Shown: piece by piece, positions 24,316-33,070 of the stretch
How positions within the stretch are numbered: position 1 is the stretch's first letter
Layout: the number at the start of each line of letters is the position of its first letter
Assembly (NCBI GenBank): GCA_965200945.1
Contig: OZ241749.1
Span: 992,001 to 1,056,000 of the forward strand
Direction: 5' to 3'
Length of the DNA: 64,000 nt
Source of the DNA: JADCRZ01 sp965200945
Lineage (GTDB): Bacteria > Bacteroidota > Bacteroidia > Chitinophagales > Chitinophagaceae
Program-made: the position numbers and the translations under genes
The notes under the pieces: model-generated
Databases searched by the model: none
Told to the model about the DNA's origin: nothing
Seen by the model: the letters and a program-made list of their open reading frames with translations, nothing else

Positions 24316-24777
24316 ATGAAAGGACTTCTCTCCTGTTTTTGCCTTGCACTGGTTTTACTCATGGTCAACGGGTGTAAAAAGCCTCAGGCTCTTCATTATG
24401 TAGACTTCCAAAATTTCCGGGTTTCCGAGATCGTGAAAGGACAATCGGATCTGTCTGCAGAACTGAAGTTTTACAATCCGAATGGATATCAGCTGCGGAT
24501 GAAACATGCCGAGATGAATTTTTATGTGAACGACCAGTATTTTGGGCGTTCAGTGCTGGACACCATGATGGTGATCCCAAAGGCCGATACTTTCCTTATT
24601 CCGGTGGCAATGAAAGGGGTTCAATTGCAGAAAGTGCTGCTGAATGGATTGGGGGCCCTGATCTCAAACGAATTTACGATCAGGCTGGAGGGAAATGCAA
24701 AAATCGGAAAAGCAGGCTTTTACCATACTTTTCCGATCCATTATGAAGGAAAGCAGAAATTGAATCTGTTCCGGTAA
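24316..24777 (+). CDS. LEA type 2-like lipoprotein
   Basis: 153 aa from the ATG at 24316. A start 13 codons upstream at 24277 is possible but gives a poorer signal. MKGLLSCFCLALVLLMVNGC is a lipoprotein signal with lipobox VNGC. The mature domain looks like a LEA14/WHy fold: VDFQNFRVSEIV, LSAELKFYNPNGYQLRM with the family NPNG motif, then YHTFPIHYEGKQKL at the end. These small beta-sandwich proteins are linked to desiccation and stress; the precise role is unknown. It converges with the HMA gene. Confidence 0.8.
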   Translation: MKGLLSCFCLALVLLMVNGCKKPQALHYVDFQNFRVSEIVKGQSDLSAELKFYNPNGYQLRMKHAEMNFYVNDQYFGRSVLDTMMVIPKADTFLIPVAMKGVQLQKVLLNGLGALISNEFTIRLEGNAKIGKAGFYHTFPIHYEGKQKLNLFR

Positions 24778-24798
24778 GATGAAAAGGCAACTCTCTAC

Positions 24799-25170
24799 TT
24801 ATTTGCCGGGCGGCGCAGCAGCCGGACCCACCGGCTTTTTGCAACATGGCGGAAGTTTGTTGTAGAACTCAGGATTGGCCGTTACATCATCCGCGTCAAA
24901 ACCCAGGTTGGCCAGGGCAGTTTTAATGTTCTCAATATTCGTTTTGTCGGTGATCCAGGTCACTTTCGTCACTTTCCGTTTAAAATCGACCACCGTTTTT
25001 GTAACACCTTCTTCACGTGCCATAAAAGCCTCGATGCGCTGCTTGCACTCTTCACAAAGCGCATTGGGTGTGCTGATGGTAGCCGTCATCACCGCTTTTT
25101 TAGGGGCCTGGGCCCAGGTCGCCGAAACAGAACCCAGTAAAACAAATAATAAAACGATAAACTGTTTCAT
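24799..25170 (-). CDS. Secreted heavy-metal-associated (HMA) domain protein
   Basis: 123 aa. The signal peptide MKQFIVLLFVLLGSVSATWAQ precedes an HMA ferredoxin-like fold. The usual metal motif appears as TPNALCEECKQRIEAF, and the second half as ENIKTALANLGFDADDVTA. The C-terminal end has a paired cysteine motif (PPCCKKP) and a Pro/Ala tail. It probably binds a soft metal such as copper in the periplasm. It sits next to pyrE but is not functionally related in any obvious way. Confidence 0.85.
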   Translation of the reverse strand: MKQFIVLLFVLLGSVSATWAQAPKKAVMTATISTPNALCEECKQRIEAFMAREEGVTKTVVDFKRKVTKVTWITDKTNIENIKTALANLGFDADDVTANPEFYNKLPPCCKKPVGPAAAPPGK

Positions 25171-25195
25171 AAGATCAAATTACAATCAAATGTAA

Positions 25196-25828
25196 CTATA
25201 TACCCTTCCAGTTGGAAGGATCCTCCCGCCAATTTAACAAAATTCCTTCCTGTTCCGTATCTACCAGTCCTTTATCCTTTGAGAGTGAAATAAGTGTGTT
25301 GTAATCAGTGAGGGAGAAGGTTCTGATACCGGCTTTTTCAAAAGATTCGGCCGCCGTACTGAAATTGTAATTAAAGATAGACACAACCCCGACTACTTTT
25401 ATTCCGCCGGCCTGGAGCGCTTCCACTGCCTGCAGACTGCTTTTGCCGGTTGAGACAAGGTCTTCCACCACCACTGTTTTCCATCCTTTTTCAAAAAATC
25501 CTTCTATCTGGTTGCCCAGTCCGTGTTCCTTGGGCTTGGCACGAACATACACAAAAGGCAGCTTCAGCTGATCAGCCGCCATGGCTCCCCAGGCGATGCC
25601 GGCAGTAGCCACACCAGCCAGCAATTCTGCCTCGGCGAACTGTTCGAAAATGAGATTGCACATTTCGGATTTGATAAAATCGCGGCTGTAGGGAAATGAC
25701 AGGATCTTGCGGTTATCGCAGTAAATCGGACTTTTCCATCCGCTGGCCCAGGTGAAGGGCTCGGCCGGACGAAGGCGGACGGCCTCTATCTGCAATAATT
25801 TTTCAGCAACGGCTCTCTGGTCTGTCAT
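25196..25828 (-). CDS. pyrE: Orotate phosphoribosyltransferase
   Basis: Converts orotate and PRPP to orotidine monophosphate in pyrimidine synthesis. 210 aa from the ATG at 25828. FTWASGWKSPIYCDNRK is the N-terminal orotate-binding region. VYVRAKPKEHGLGNQIEG is the flexible catalytic loop. The PRPP-binding motif is VVVEDLVSTGKSSLQAV. A start six codons earlier is possible. It lies close to pyrB and pyrR but is separated from them by the NUDIX and coaD genes. Confidence 0.96.
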   Translation of the reverse strand: MTDQRAVAEKLLQIEAVRLRPAEPFTWASGWKSPIYCDNRKILSFPYSRDFIKSEMCNLIFEQFAEAELLAGVATAGIAWGAMAADQLKLPFVYVRAKPKEHGLGNQIEGFFEKGWKTVVVEDLVSTGKSSLQAVEALQAGGIKVVGVVSIFNYNFSTAAESFEKAGIRTFSLTDYNTLISLSKDKGLVDTEQEGILLNWREDPSNWKGI

Positions 25829-25872
25829 ACGGCGAAAATAATGCATTCATGAAATCGCCCTGCAAATTATGA

Positions 25873-25880
25873 TACATTTG
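25873..25880 (+). promoter_or_regulatory. -7 element of the NUDIX gene
   Basis: TACATTTG fits TAnnTTTG and is seven bases before the ATG at 25888, another very short leader. Confidence 0.5.
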
Positions 25881-25887
25881 TGCCCCT

Positions 25888-26508
25888 ATGTATTATAAAA
25901 TTTACCTCGATAATATTCCCGTCTTTCTGCTTGCTTCCCTTGACCAGGACCTGATCCGCCAGCTCGACCAGTCCAGGATCCTTTACGTGAATGAATGTTC
26001 TCCGGAAGTGATCCAGCAAACGCTGGCACAGGTGAAAGAGGGGAAAGCAGATGCCGTCGTCTTTTACCACGAGGATGTCGATCTGCTCAAAGCAGCCTTC
26101 TGGAAACAGTTCACTGTTATTCAGGCTGCGGGCGGACTGGTAGCGAATGAAAAAGAGGAAGTACTGTTTATTTTCCGCCGGGGAAGGTGGGACCTGCCAA
26201 AGGGAAAACTCGATCCTCCTGAATCGCTGGAAAGCTGTGCACTCAGGGAAGTAGAGGAAGAAACCGGCTTGCAGCCCATCCGGCTCGGCCAGTTCCTGGT
26301 GACCACTTACCATGTTTATCGCCAGGATGAAGAGGAGATCCTCAAAGAAACGTCTTGGTACCGGATGACCGCAGACAGCCGTTCGACTCTCACTGCACAA
26401 ACTGATGAAGACATTACACAGGCTGAATGGCTGGGCAAACCTATGCTACCCATGGTTTATAACAACACCTATCAAGCGATCCGGGATGTAGTGAACTTGT
26501 GGGTATAA
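25888..26508 (+). CDS. NUDIX hydrolase
   Basis: 206 aa. The NUDIX box GKLDPPESLESCALREVEEETGL fits Gx5Ex7REUxEExGU, preceded by the usual GRWDLPKG. An N-terminal extension of about 75 residues has no recognised domain. The enzyme hydrolyses a nucleoside diphosphate linked to another moiety; the substrate is not predictable. It is encoded alone, divergent from pyrE. Confidence 0.9.
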   Translation: MYYKIYLDNIPVFLLASLDQDLIRQLDQSRILYVNECSPEVIQQTLAQVKEGKADAVVFYHEDVDLLKAAFWKQFTVIQAAGGLVANEKEEVLFIFRRGRWDLPKGKLDPPESLESCALREVEEETGLQPIRLGQFLVTTYHVYRQDEEEILKETSWYRMTADSRSTLTAQTDEDITQAEWLGKPMLPMVYNNTYQAIRDVVNLWV

Positions 26509-26549
26509 AATGGCGGAGGCCTTTGCTCCTATGTTGTCGTTCACGATTA

Positions 26550-26611
26550 CAGATGAGGGCAAACATTATGTTAAGATGAGTGCAACTTAACATAATGTTT
26601 GCCCTCATCTG
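26550..26611. repeat. Perfect 26-bp inverted repeat
   Basis: Arms 26550-26575 and 26586-26611 are exact reverse complements separated by 10 bases. The site lies 42 bases after the NUDIX stop and 100 bases before the coaD stop on the other strand. No T-run follows, so it is not a standard terminator. It might end both converging transcripts, be a palindromic mobile relic or mark a recombination site. Confidence 0.9.
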
Positions 26612-26711
26612 TAGTACGAGAAGAACTTTTATAGTACCAGAAAAAGTCGCGTAGAGACAACCAATCTGGTATCTGCGAAAGGTAGAAGTGAAAAGTTAGG
26701 ATAGCCCCTCT

Positions 26712-27197
26712 CTACATCAGGAGCTTCTCCTGTTGCAGGTGTTTGATCACGATCTGGGGTAGGAACTGCGAGGCATCGCCGCCGTGTTTAATGACGTCGC
26801 GGACAAGTGTGGAAGCCACGGAAGTGTATTGTGGCAGGCAGGTTAGAAAAACCGTCTCGATATGACCGGCCAGGCTCCGGTTCATATCGGCAATGGCTTT
26901 TTCATATTCGAAATCATTCACATAGCGTATCCCCCTCAGTATAAACTTGGCATTGACCCGCTTGCAGCAATCCACGGTCAACCCTTCATAAACCACCACT
27001 TCCACCTTGCTGGTGTGTTTGTATGTCTCTTCTATCCACGACTGGCGCAGCTCATCGGAGAACATGGGCTTTTTGTTTGAATTTTTGCCGATGCCGATGA
27101 TCAGCTTGTCGAACAGGGGCAGTGCACGGTCAATGATATCCAGGTGGCCGATCGTTACAGGATCAAAGGTGCCGGGGAAAAGCGCAATGCGTTTCAT
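26712..27197 (-). CDS. coaD: Phosphopantetheine adenylyltransferase
   Basis: Fourth step of coenzyme A synthesis, transferring AMP to 4'-phosphopantetheine. The 161-aa protein has standard length. The nucleotidyltransferase motif FPGTFDPVTIGHLDII contains the TIGH box, and RGIRYVNDFEYE and the ISSTLVRD-like site ASTLVRDVIKHGGD are present. A TAATTTTG -7-like element lies at 27228-27235 on this strand. Confidence 0.96.
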   Translation of the reverse strand: MKRIALFPGTFDPVTIGHLDIIDRALPLFDKLIIGIGKNSNKKPMFSDELRQSWIEETYKHTSKVEVVVYEGLTVDCCKRVNAKFILRGIRYVNDFEYEKAIADMNRSLAGHIETVFLTCLPQYTSVASTLVRDVIKHGGDASQFLPQIVIKHLQQEKLLM

Positions 27198-27269
27198 ATA
27201 GGATTGTTTACATTGAAATCATAGTATCAAAATTATACCATCTCCCCCGGCTACGGGCACGCAGTGCCG

Positions 27270-28199
27270 TTAGTTTTCGCGGTTGCCGGCCAGCAGGTAC
27301 AATACGGCCATCCTGACCGCCACACCGTTCTCCACCTGTTGCAGTATGAGGGATCTGGATCCATCGGCCACATCGCTGTCGATTTCAACCCCCCGGTTGA
27401 TCGGTCCCGGATGCATGATCAGAATGTCTTTGCTGACCTGCTGCAACAGTTCTTTTTTGATGCCGTAGGCGAGGTTGTATTCGCGCAGGGAAGAGAACAG
27501 CACCTGGTTCTGCCGTTCAAGCTGGATGCGGAGCACATTGGCCACATCGCACCACTGCAGCGCTTTGAGCAGGTTATACTCCACCCGCACGTCGAAGGTT
27601 TCTTCCAGGTACTTGGGGATCAGCGTGGGCGGACCCACCACCATGATCTCCGCTTCCATTTTTTTCAGGAGGTATAAATTACTCAGGGCCACGCGTGAAT
27701 GCATGATATCACCGATGATGGCGATCTTCTTCCCCTTCAGCGAGCCCAGTTTTTCCCTGATGGAGAACGCATCGAGCAGCGCCTGCGTGGGATGCTCATT
27801 GATGCCATCGCCGGCATTGATGATGGATGCATTGATGTGTTTGGATAAAAAATGCGGGGCGCCTGTGGCGCTGTGGCGCATCACCACCATGTCTACCTTC
27901 ATCGAAAGTATGTTGTTGACCGTATCGAGCAGCGATTCGCCTTTGGAAACGGAAGAGCCGCTGACGGCGAAATTGACCGTGTCTGCACTCAGCCGCTTTT
28001 CCGCAAGCTCGAACGAAATGCGGGTACGCGTCGAATTCTCATAAAAGAGATTCACGATGGTGATATCGCGCAGGGAAGGAACTTTTTTGATGGGCCGCTG
28101 GAGTACGTCTTTGAACTGGCTGGCGGTGTCTAAAATAAGCTGGATGTCTTCAGGAAGGAGATGCCTAATGCCAAGCAGGTGTTTTGAACTTAGTTGCAT
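27270..28199 (-). CDS. pyrB: Aspartate carbamoyltransferase catalytic subunit
   Basis: Joins carbamoyl phosphate and aspartate, the committed step of pyrimidine synthesis. The 309-aa length is typical. The carbamoyl-phosphate motif NSTRTRISFELAEKRL, the HPTQALLDAF motif and the HPGPINRGVEI motif are all intact. It follows pyrR by 92 bases on the same strand. No pyrI regulatory subunit is present nearby. Confidence 0.96.
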   Translation of the reverse strand: MQLSSKHLLGIRHLLPEDIQLILDTASQFKDVLQRPIKKVPSLRDITIVNLFYENSTRTRISFELAEKRLSADTVNFAVSGSSVSKGESLLDTVNNILSMKVDMVVMRHSATGAPHFLSKHINASIINAGDGINEHPTQALLDAFSIREKLGSLKGKKIAIIGDIMHSRVALSNLYLLKKMEAEIMVVGPPTLIPKYLEETFDVRVEYNLLKALQWCDVANVLRIQLERQNQVLFSSLREYNLAYGIKKELLQQVSKDILIMHPGPINRGVEIDSDVADGSRSLILQQVENGVAVRMAVLYLLAGNREN

Positions 28200-28291
28200 T
28201 AGAGAGCTAAATTAGATAAAAAAATGGTATCCCGAGATCCAAAAAACAGGCCTGGTGTTTTGATCCATGCCAACAGGCCGGCAGCACGTTT

Positions 28292-28813
28292 TCAGGTGAG
28301 CACCACTTCTTCCCTCCCATCGCGTTCTTTCCAGAACACCTTTACTTTCTGCGACAGGAACGAGTCGATCGATTTACCGATATAATCAGGCTGTATAGGC
28401 AACTGACGGCTGAACCGCCGGTCGATCAGGATGCAGAGCTCCACTTTTGCCGGCCGCCCGAAATCGAGCAGCGCATCCATGGCCGCGCGGATGGTGCGGC
28501 CGGTAAACAACACATCGTCGATCAGGATCACGTTCTTGTTCTCGATGCTGAACGGGATCGTGGTCTGGGTCGGGATGTGCAGCTGTTTGCGTACATCGTC
28601 GCGGTGAAAAGTGATGTCGAGCTTTCCGTATTTGATCTTCTCCGCCGGCAGCTGTTTCTGCAGCTGCAGCATCATGCGGTCCGACACAAATATGCCCCTG
28701 GGCTGTATGCCGATGAGGATGGTATCCTGCAGGGCCAGGTGATTCTCCACGATCTGCTGGCATAACCGCTGTATGGTGAGGGAAAGGTGTTGTTCGGTGA
28801 GGATGGTCTTCAA
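28292..28813 (-). CDS. pyrR: PyrR bifunctional regulator / uracil phosphoribosyltransferase (TTG start)
   Basis: PyrR controls pyr operons and can make UMP from uracil and PRPP. 173 aa when started at the TTG codon at 28813, giving MKTILTEQHLSLTIQRL, the normal N-terminus of the family. The nearest in-frame ATG is far upstream inside the TonB receptor gene and gives non-coding sequence. The PRPP motif VILIDDVLFTGRTIRAAM and the preceding ILIGIQPRGIFVSDRM are intact. The arrangement pyrR-pyrB is classical. It starts 71 bases after the TonB receptor stop. Confidence 0.92.
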   Translation of the reverse strand: MKTILTEQHLSLTIQRLCQQIVENHLALQDTILIGIQPRGIFVSDRMMLQLQKQLPAEKIKYGKLDITFHRDDVRKQLHIPTQTTIPFSIENKNVILIDDVLFTGRTIRAAMDALLDFGRPAKVELCILIDRRFSRQLPIQPDYIGKSIDSFLSQKVKVFWKERDGREEVVLT

Positions 28814-28884
28814 AAGATTTTTTTTTAAAAGTAGGCCAAATGGAATAGAAATTAAAAAGATGCCTCCAGTTCCATGGGCCCGAC

Positions 28885-31128
28885 CTAGAAAAAAACTGCG
28901 ACCTTGGCGCGCCAGAAAAACGGGGTGCCTGGCGTGAAATTCAATTCCGTTACCGGAGCGGCTTCCGTTCTCAACCTCGATTCCGTCGCAAACTGCGCTT
29001 CGTTCCACCGGCTATTGAGCGCATTCTCCACCGAAAAGCCGATTTCATACTTCGGCCGCGTATAATTGACCGCTCCGTCGAGCAGCAGGTATCCTTTGGC
29101 AATGATCGAATTATCTTCGTTGGCAGGACGGTGCTTGATGTAGCGATAAGTAATTGAACCGTTCAGTCCTTCTTTCTTCTTGTAGAACAAGCCACCGGTA
29201 GAAGTGCAGGTTGGCGCGAGCGGGATATAGTTTTGTCCTTTCGGTTCACCGGCCGAGCGGGGACGCGTCAGGTTTATATTCACATTGGCGAACAGGGAAG
29301 AGGAAAACTGGTAGCGCCCGATCAAATCGATCCCTTTACGGAGCGATTTGCCGTTCGGCTCAACCACCCCGTCGTCTCCTGCATACACAAACTCCTGCTG
29401 CATCGACAGATACCAGAAGGCTACGTTCAGCAGTAAATGGTCTGTGGGTTTCACGATGAAACCAAGATCTGCTCCATAGGCAGCCGGCAATGTCTGTACC
29501 GTATTGTTCACCGCCACTACGCCCCTTGCATCGTTCGAGTGAAAACCTTTGCCCGCCTTTGCAAAAAACTGCAGCTGTGGCCGCACGGTGTACTGAATGT
29601 TCAGTTTCGGGCTGGCTATCCATCCCTGTTTGGGCGATGACTGCACCGGATGCAGCTTATCATAATAACTGAAACGGAGATAGTCGAGCCGGGCGCCCGC
29701 ATCGATCAGCCATCTGCCTGCGCTGACCTGATGTTCTGTAAAAGCAAATCCATTCGCTTCGCGGATGTTACCCAGTTCAATGTCGCTGAGAAAATTCCGT
29801 TGCTCCACATGCGAGAGGCGGCTGTTGTTCGTAGCATCGTAGCGCATGCCCGCGGCCACCGTGGAATGCAGCGACCAGTTGTCGAAGAAATACGTGTGAT
29901 CCGCTTTGGAAAGCGAACCCGCCACCTTTCTGCTTTCTGCCTGGTTGATCTCGTCGCCATGCAGCGGATCGTTCAGGAAAAAAGTAAAGTCGGAATACAG
30001 GTTAAAAATGTAGCGGCTGTAAAACACCTGGTTTTCCCACCGGGTGCCATCAGCAAACTGGTGGCTCAGCTGCACATTGGCGTTGTGACGTTCCGTATGA
30101 CCGCCTTCTGACGGATCAATGGAGCCAAACCGGTCGATCTGCCCGCTTTCCACCGCCCTCTCCGGCACCTGGCCCGATGCATCCCATTTGCTTTTAAACG
30201 AAGACAGGGTGGCATGCAGCTGCGTACGTTCCGAGATTGCCAGGTTGTATTTTCCAAAAAGGTTGAACCGGTTGAACGCCTGTTTGCTGATCGTAGGGCC
30301 ATCCGTATAATAAAAATCGCCGGCGATATAAGCGCTCTGGTGATCCTTGTCTTTTTTCAGGAGATCGATCATGGCCAGCGTCCGCACGGTATTGTACCGA
30401 CCGGCTTCCACCTGCACGCGGCTCCTGTCTATGTTGTTATAAGTGGAAAAAGCAACATAACCTGCCGTATTGAGGTTGCCGTGTGAAGAATAGTACGGCC
30501 CGGCGCCGTAATCGATGTTGTTGATGGTTTCAGGGATAATAAAATGCGAGTCGGCATATCCCTGGCCGTGTGCATGAGAAACCATGTTTACCGGCATGCC
30601 GTCTACAGAGATCTGTACATCAGTGCCATGGTCGCAGTCGAAGCCGCGCAGGAAGATCTGTTCGGCTTTTCCACCGCCGGCATGCTGGGCAATGAAAAGT
30701 CCGGGTACCAGCCGGAGCAGTTCCTGGGTGTTGCGGACGGGCTTCAGGTTGAGATCGATCCGGCTGAGCGTGCTGAAATCGGGTTGATGGCTCGAATGCA
30801 GCACGACCACATCGCTGAGGTTCAATGTGGCAGGTTCGAGCCCGATGGTTAGGAGAGCGCCCTTTTCAGGTATTACCGTCACCGGTTTATAGCCTACGTA
30901 GGAGATCAGCAGGGGTGACTTTTCTGAGCTCAGTTTCAACGTAAAGCTGCCGTCTTTGTCTGTCATCACCGAGGCTTTGCCACCCGCTTCGCTGATGTAA
31001 GCCGCTTCCAGCGGCTGGCGGCTGATGCCATCGACTACTTTTCCGGAGAGCAACTGGGCATATACGCCCATTGTACAAAACAGGCAGATGGACGGCAGGA
31101 AAAAATATCGGCTGCAAAATCGAAGCAT
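28885..31128 (-). CDS. TonB-dependent outer-membrane receptor
   Basis: 747 aa from the ATG at 31128; another ATG ten codons upstream is less likely. After a signal peptide (to about residue 25, VYAQ) comes a carboxypeptidase-regulatory-like domain (LSGKVVDGISRQPLEAAYISE). A plug domain follows (TQELLRLVPGLFIAQHAGGGKAEQIFLRGFDCDHGTDVQIS), then a beta-barrel ending in aromatic FFWRAKVAVFF. There is no SusD partner, so uptake of a metal complex or cofactor is more likely than polysaccharide import. The HG and HAHGQGYADSH repeats in the plug may hint at metal; substrate unknown. Confidence 0.92.
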   Translation of the reverse strand: MLRFCSRYFFLPSICLFCTMGVYAQLLSGKVVDGISRQPLEAAYISEAGGKASVMTDKDGSFTLKLSSEKSPLLISYVGYKPVTVIPEKGALLTIGLEPATLNLSDVVVLHSSHQPDFSTLSRIDLNLKPVRNTQELLRLVPGLFIAQHAGGGKAEQIFLRGFDCDHGTDVQISVDGMPVNMVSHAHGQGYADSHFIIPETINNIDYGAGPYYSSHGNLNTAGYVAFSTYNNIDRSRVQVEAGRYNTVRTLAMIDLLKKDKDHQSAYIAGDFYYTDGPTISKQAFNRFNLFGKYNLAISERTQLHATLSSFKSKWDASGQVPERAVESGQIDRFGSIDPSEGGHTERHNANVQLSHQFADGTRWENQVFYSRYIFNLYSDFTFFLNDPLHGDEINQAESRKVAGSLSKADHTYFFDNWSLHSTVAAGMRYDATNNSRLSHVEQRNFLSDIELGNIREANGFAFTEHQVSAGRWLIDAGARLDYLRFSYYDKLHPVQSSPKQGWIASPKLNIQYTVRPQLQFFAKAGKGFHSNDARGVVAVNNTVQTLPAAYGADLGFIVKPTDHLLLNVAFWYLSMQQEFVYAGDDGVVEPNGKSLRKGIDLIGRYQFSSSLFANVNINLTRPRSAGEPKGQNYIPLAPTCTSTGGLFYKKKEGLNGSITYRYIKHRPANEDNSIIAKGYLLLDGAVNYTRPKYEIGFSVENALNSRWNEAQFATESRLRTEAAPVTELNFTPGTPFFWRAKVAVFF

Positions 31129-31270
31129 GGCGTTATTACTGGATGATATACGCAACAAGATACTGGTTCAGATTTGCTGCGCAAACCGGTTGCCGTTGAA
31201 CGGCCCAACTCCGGCGACGAATGCCGGTTCCGAGAGGGGGATGACTACTTCGGCATCCAGGCCTCGCCAC

Positions 31271-31302
31271 AAAAAAGCCCGGCATCGTTACATGCCGGGC
31301 TT
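31271..31302 (-). terminator. Terminator of the pyrroline-5-carboxylate dehydrogenase gene
   Basis: Stem GCCCGGCAT/ATGCCGGGC with 6-nt loop, extended by A-T pairs. The six A on the + strand give a T-run on the minus strand, right after the gene ending at 31328. Confidence 0.85.
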
Positions 31303-31327
31303 CCATATAAATAAGATATAGAACGGG

Positions 31328-32959
31328 TTATTCTTCGCCAAGATAGGGATAGCGGTAATCGGTGGGCGGCGTAAAAGTTTCCTTGATGGTACGCGCGCTG
31401 AGCCAGCGATACAGATTCAGGATGGAGCCGGCCTTGTCGTTGGTACCGGAACCCCGCGCACCGCCAAATGGCTGCTGCCCTACCACGGCGCCGGTCGGTT
31501 TGTCGTTGATATAAAAATTGCCCGCCGCGTTGCGAAGCTTGCTGGTGGCCAGCGCTACTGCGTAGCGGTCCTGTGCAATGATGGAACCCGTGAGTGCATA
31601 AGGCGAAGTGGAATTCACCAGCTCCATGGTCTCTTCAAACTGGTTTTCGTCGTACACATAAATGGTCAGCACAGGTCCGAACAGTTCTTCGCACATGGTC
31701 ACATACTTCGGGTCCCTGGCTTCTATAAGGGTGGGCTCAACGAAGTAGCCGATGCTTTTATCGCATTTGCCGCCTGTAAGTATGGTAGCTTGGTCGCTGC
31801 CGGCTACGTCATCAATGTATTTTTTCAGTTTGTCGAAGCTGCGCTCGTCGATCACCGCGTTGATGAAATTGGAGAAATTTTCGACGGAACCCATCTTCAT
31901 GGTCTGCATGGTGGCTATCAGTTTCGATTTGATCTCTTCCGCCAGGTTGGAGGGAAGATAAGCCCTGGAAGCTGCAGAACATTTCTGCCCCTGGTATTCG
32001 AAAGCCCCGCGGGCCAGTGCGGTGACTGCCGCGTCTACCTGTGCAGTTTCATGCACCAGCACAAAATCTTTTCCACCCGTCTCCCCTACCACGCGCGGAT
32101 AGGAACGGTACTGGCCGATGTTCTCTCCGATGGTCTTCCACATGGCGTTGAAGACGCCGGTGGAACCGGTGAAATGAATGCCGGCGAAATCGCGGTGACT
32201 GAAACAAACCTTGCCCAGCACAGGGCCGTCCACATAGATAAGGTTAATCACACCATCGGGCAGACCCGCTTCTTTGAGGATGCGCATGGTAAGTTGCGCA
32301 CTGTAGATCTGGGTGTAAGCCGGTTTCCAGACTACGGTGTTGCCGCACATGGCGGCCGAAGCGGGCAGGTTGCCGCCGATGGCGGTAAAATTAAAAGGGG
32401 TGATGGCTAGCACAAAACCTTCCAGCGGACGGTATTCGAGCCGGTTGTGCATGCCCGGAGAGCTTATCGGCTGCTGTCGGTAGATCTCGCTGAGGAAGTG
32501 GACATTGAACTGAAGAAAATCGATCAGCTCGCAAACGGCGTCGATCTCGGATTGATACGGATTTTTGCTCTGTCCGAGCATAGTGGCCGCATTCATCTGG
32601 TAATGGTACTTGACAGACAAGAGGTTGGCGGCTTTGAGGAAGATATTCGCCCTGTTTTCCCATGTGGTGTTGGCCCAGGCTTCCTTCGCCTGCAATGCGG
32701 CATCGATCGCCTGCTGCACATGCGCCTCACCGCCCTGGTGGAAATAACCGAGCGTATGTGCGATCTCATGTGGCGGGTGGATCCGTATCCGGTCACCGGT
32801 TCTTACTTCTTCGGAACCGATGTACATGGGAACGTCGAGCTCCGACTGTTTTGCCGATTGCAACGCTTTTTTAAGTTCCGCTTTTTCGGGTGTGCCCGGC
32901 GCATATGAAAATACCGGCTCGTTCACCGGCATCGCGTAGTGGAAGTCTCCAAATTTCAT
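31328..32959 (-). CDS. pruA: L-glutamate gamma-semialdehyde (pyrroline-5-carboxylate) dehydrogenase
   Basis: Aldehyde dehydrogenase that oxidises glutamate semialdehyde to glutamate in proline and arginine breakdown. The 543-aa length matches stand-alone PruA/RocA enzymes. Catalytic Cys327 is in EYQGQKCSAASRAY, the general base Glu is in RVVGETGGKDFV, and FHYAMPVNEPV is a typical start. No proline dehydrogenase gene adjoins it. It is a single gene with its own terminator. Confidence 0.95.
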   Translation of the reverse strand: MKFGDFHYAMPVNEPVFSYAPGTPEKAELKKALQSAKQSELDVPMYIGSEEVRTGDRIRIHPPHEIAHTLGYFHQGGEAHVQQAIDAALQAKEAWANTTWENRANIFLKAANLLSVKYHYQMNAATMLGQSKNPYQSEIDAVCELIDFLQFNVHFLSEIYRQQPISSPGMHNRLEYRPLEGFVLAITPFNFTAIGGNLPASAAMCGNTVVWKPAYTQIYSAQLTMRILKEAGLPDGVINLIYVDGPVLGKVCFSHRDFAGIHFTGSTGVFNAMWKTIGENIGQYRSYPRVVGETGGKDFVLVHETAQVDAAVTALARGAFEYQGQKCSAASRAYLPSNLAEEIKSKLIATMQTMKMGSVENFSNFINAVIDERSFDKLKKYIDDVAGSDQATILTGGKCDKSIGYFVEPTLIEARDPKYVTMCEELFGPVLTIYVYDENQFEETMELVNSTSPYALTGSIIAQDRYAVALATSKLRNAAGNFYINDKPTGAVVGQQPFGGARGSGTNDKAGSILNLYRWLSARTIKETFTPPTDYRYPYLGEE

Positions 32960-33070
32960 AGTGGAAGTTATGGGCTGTCAGCTGTGAGCGTTTAGCCGCT
33001 AGCTGGAAGCCAAAGTTGTTATTAATAAATATGTTACAAAGAATGAATACAGAAATTAGTTCCCGTCGCT

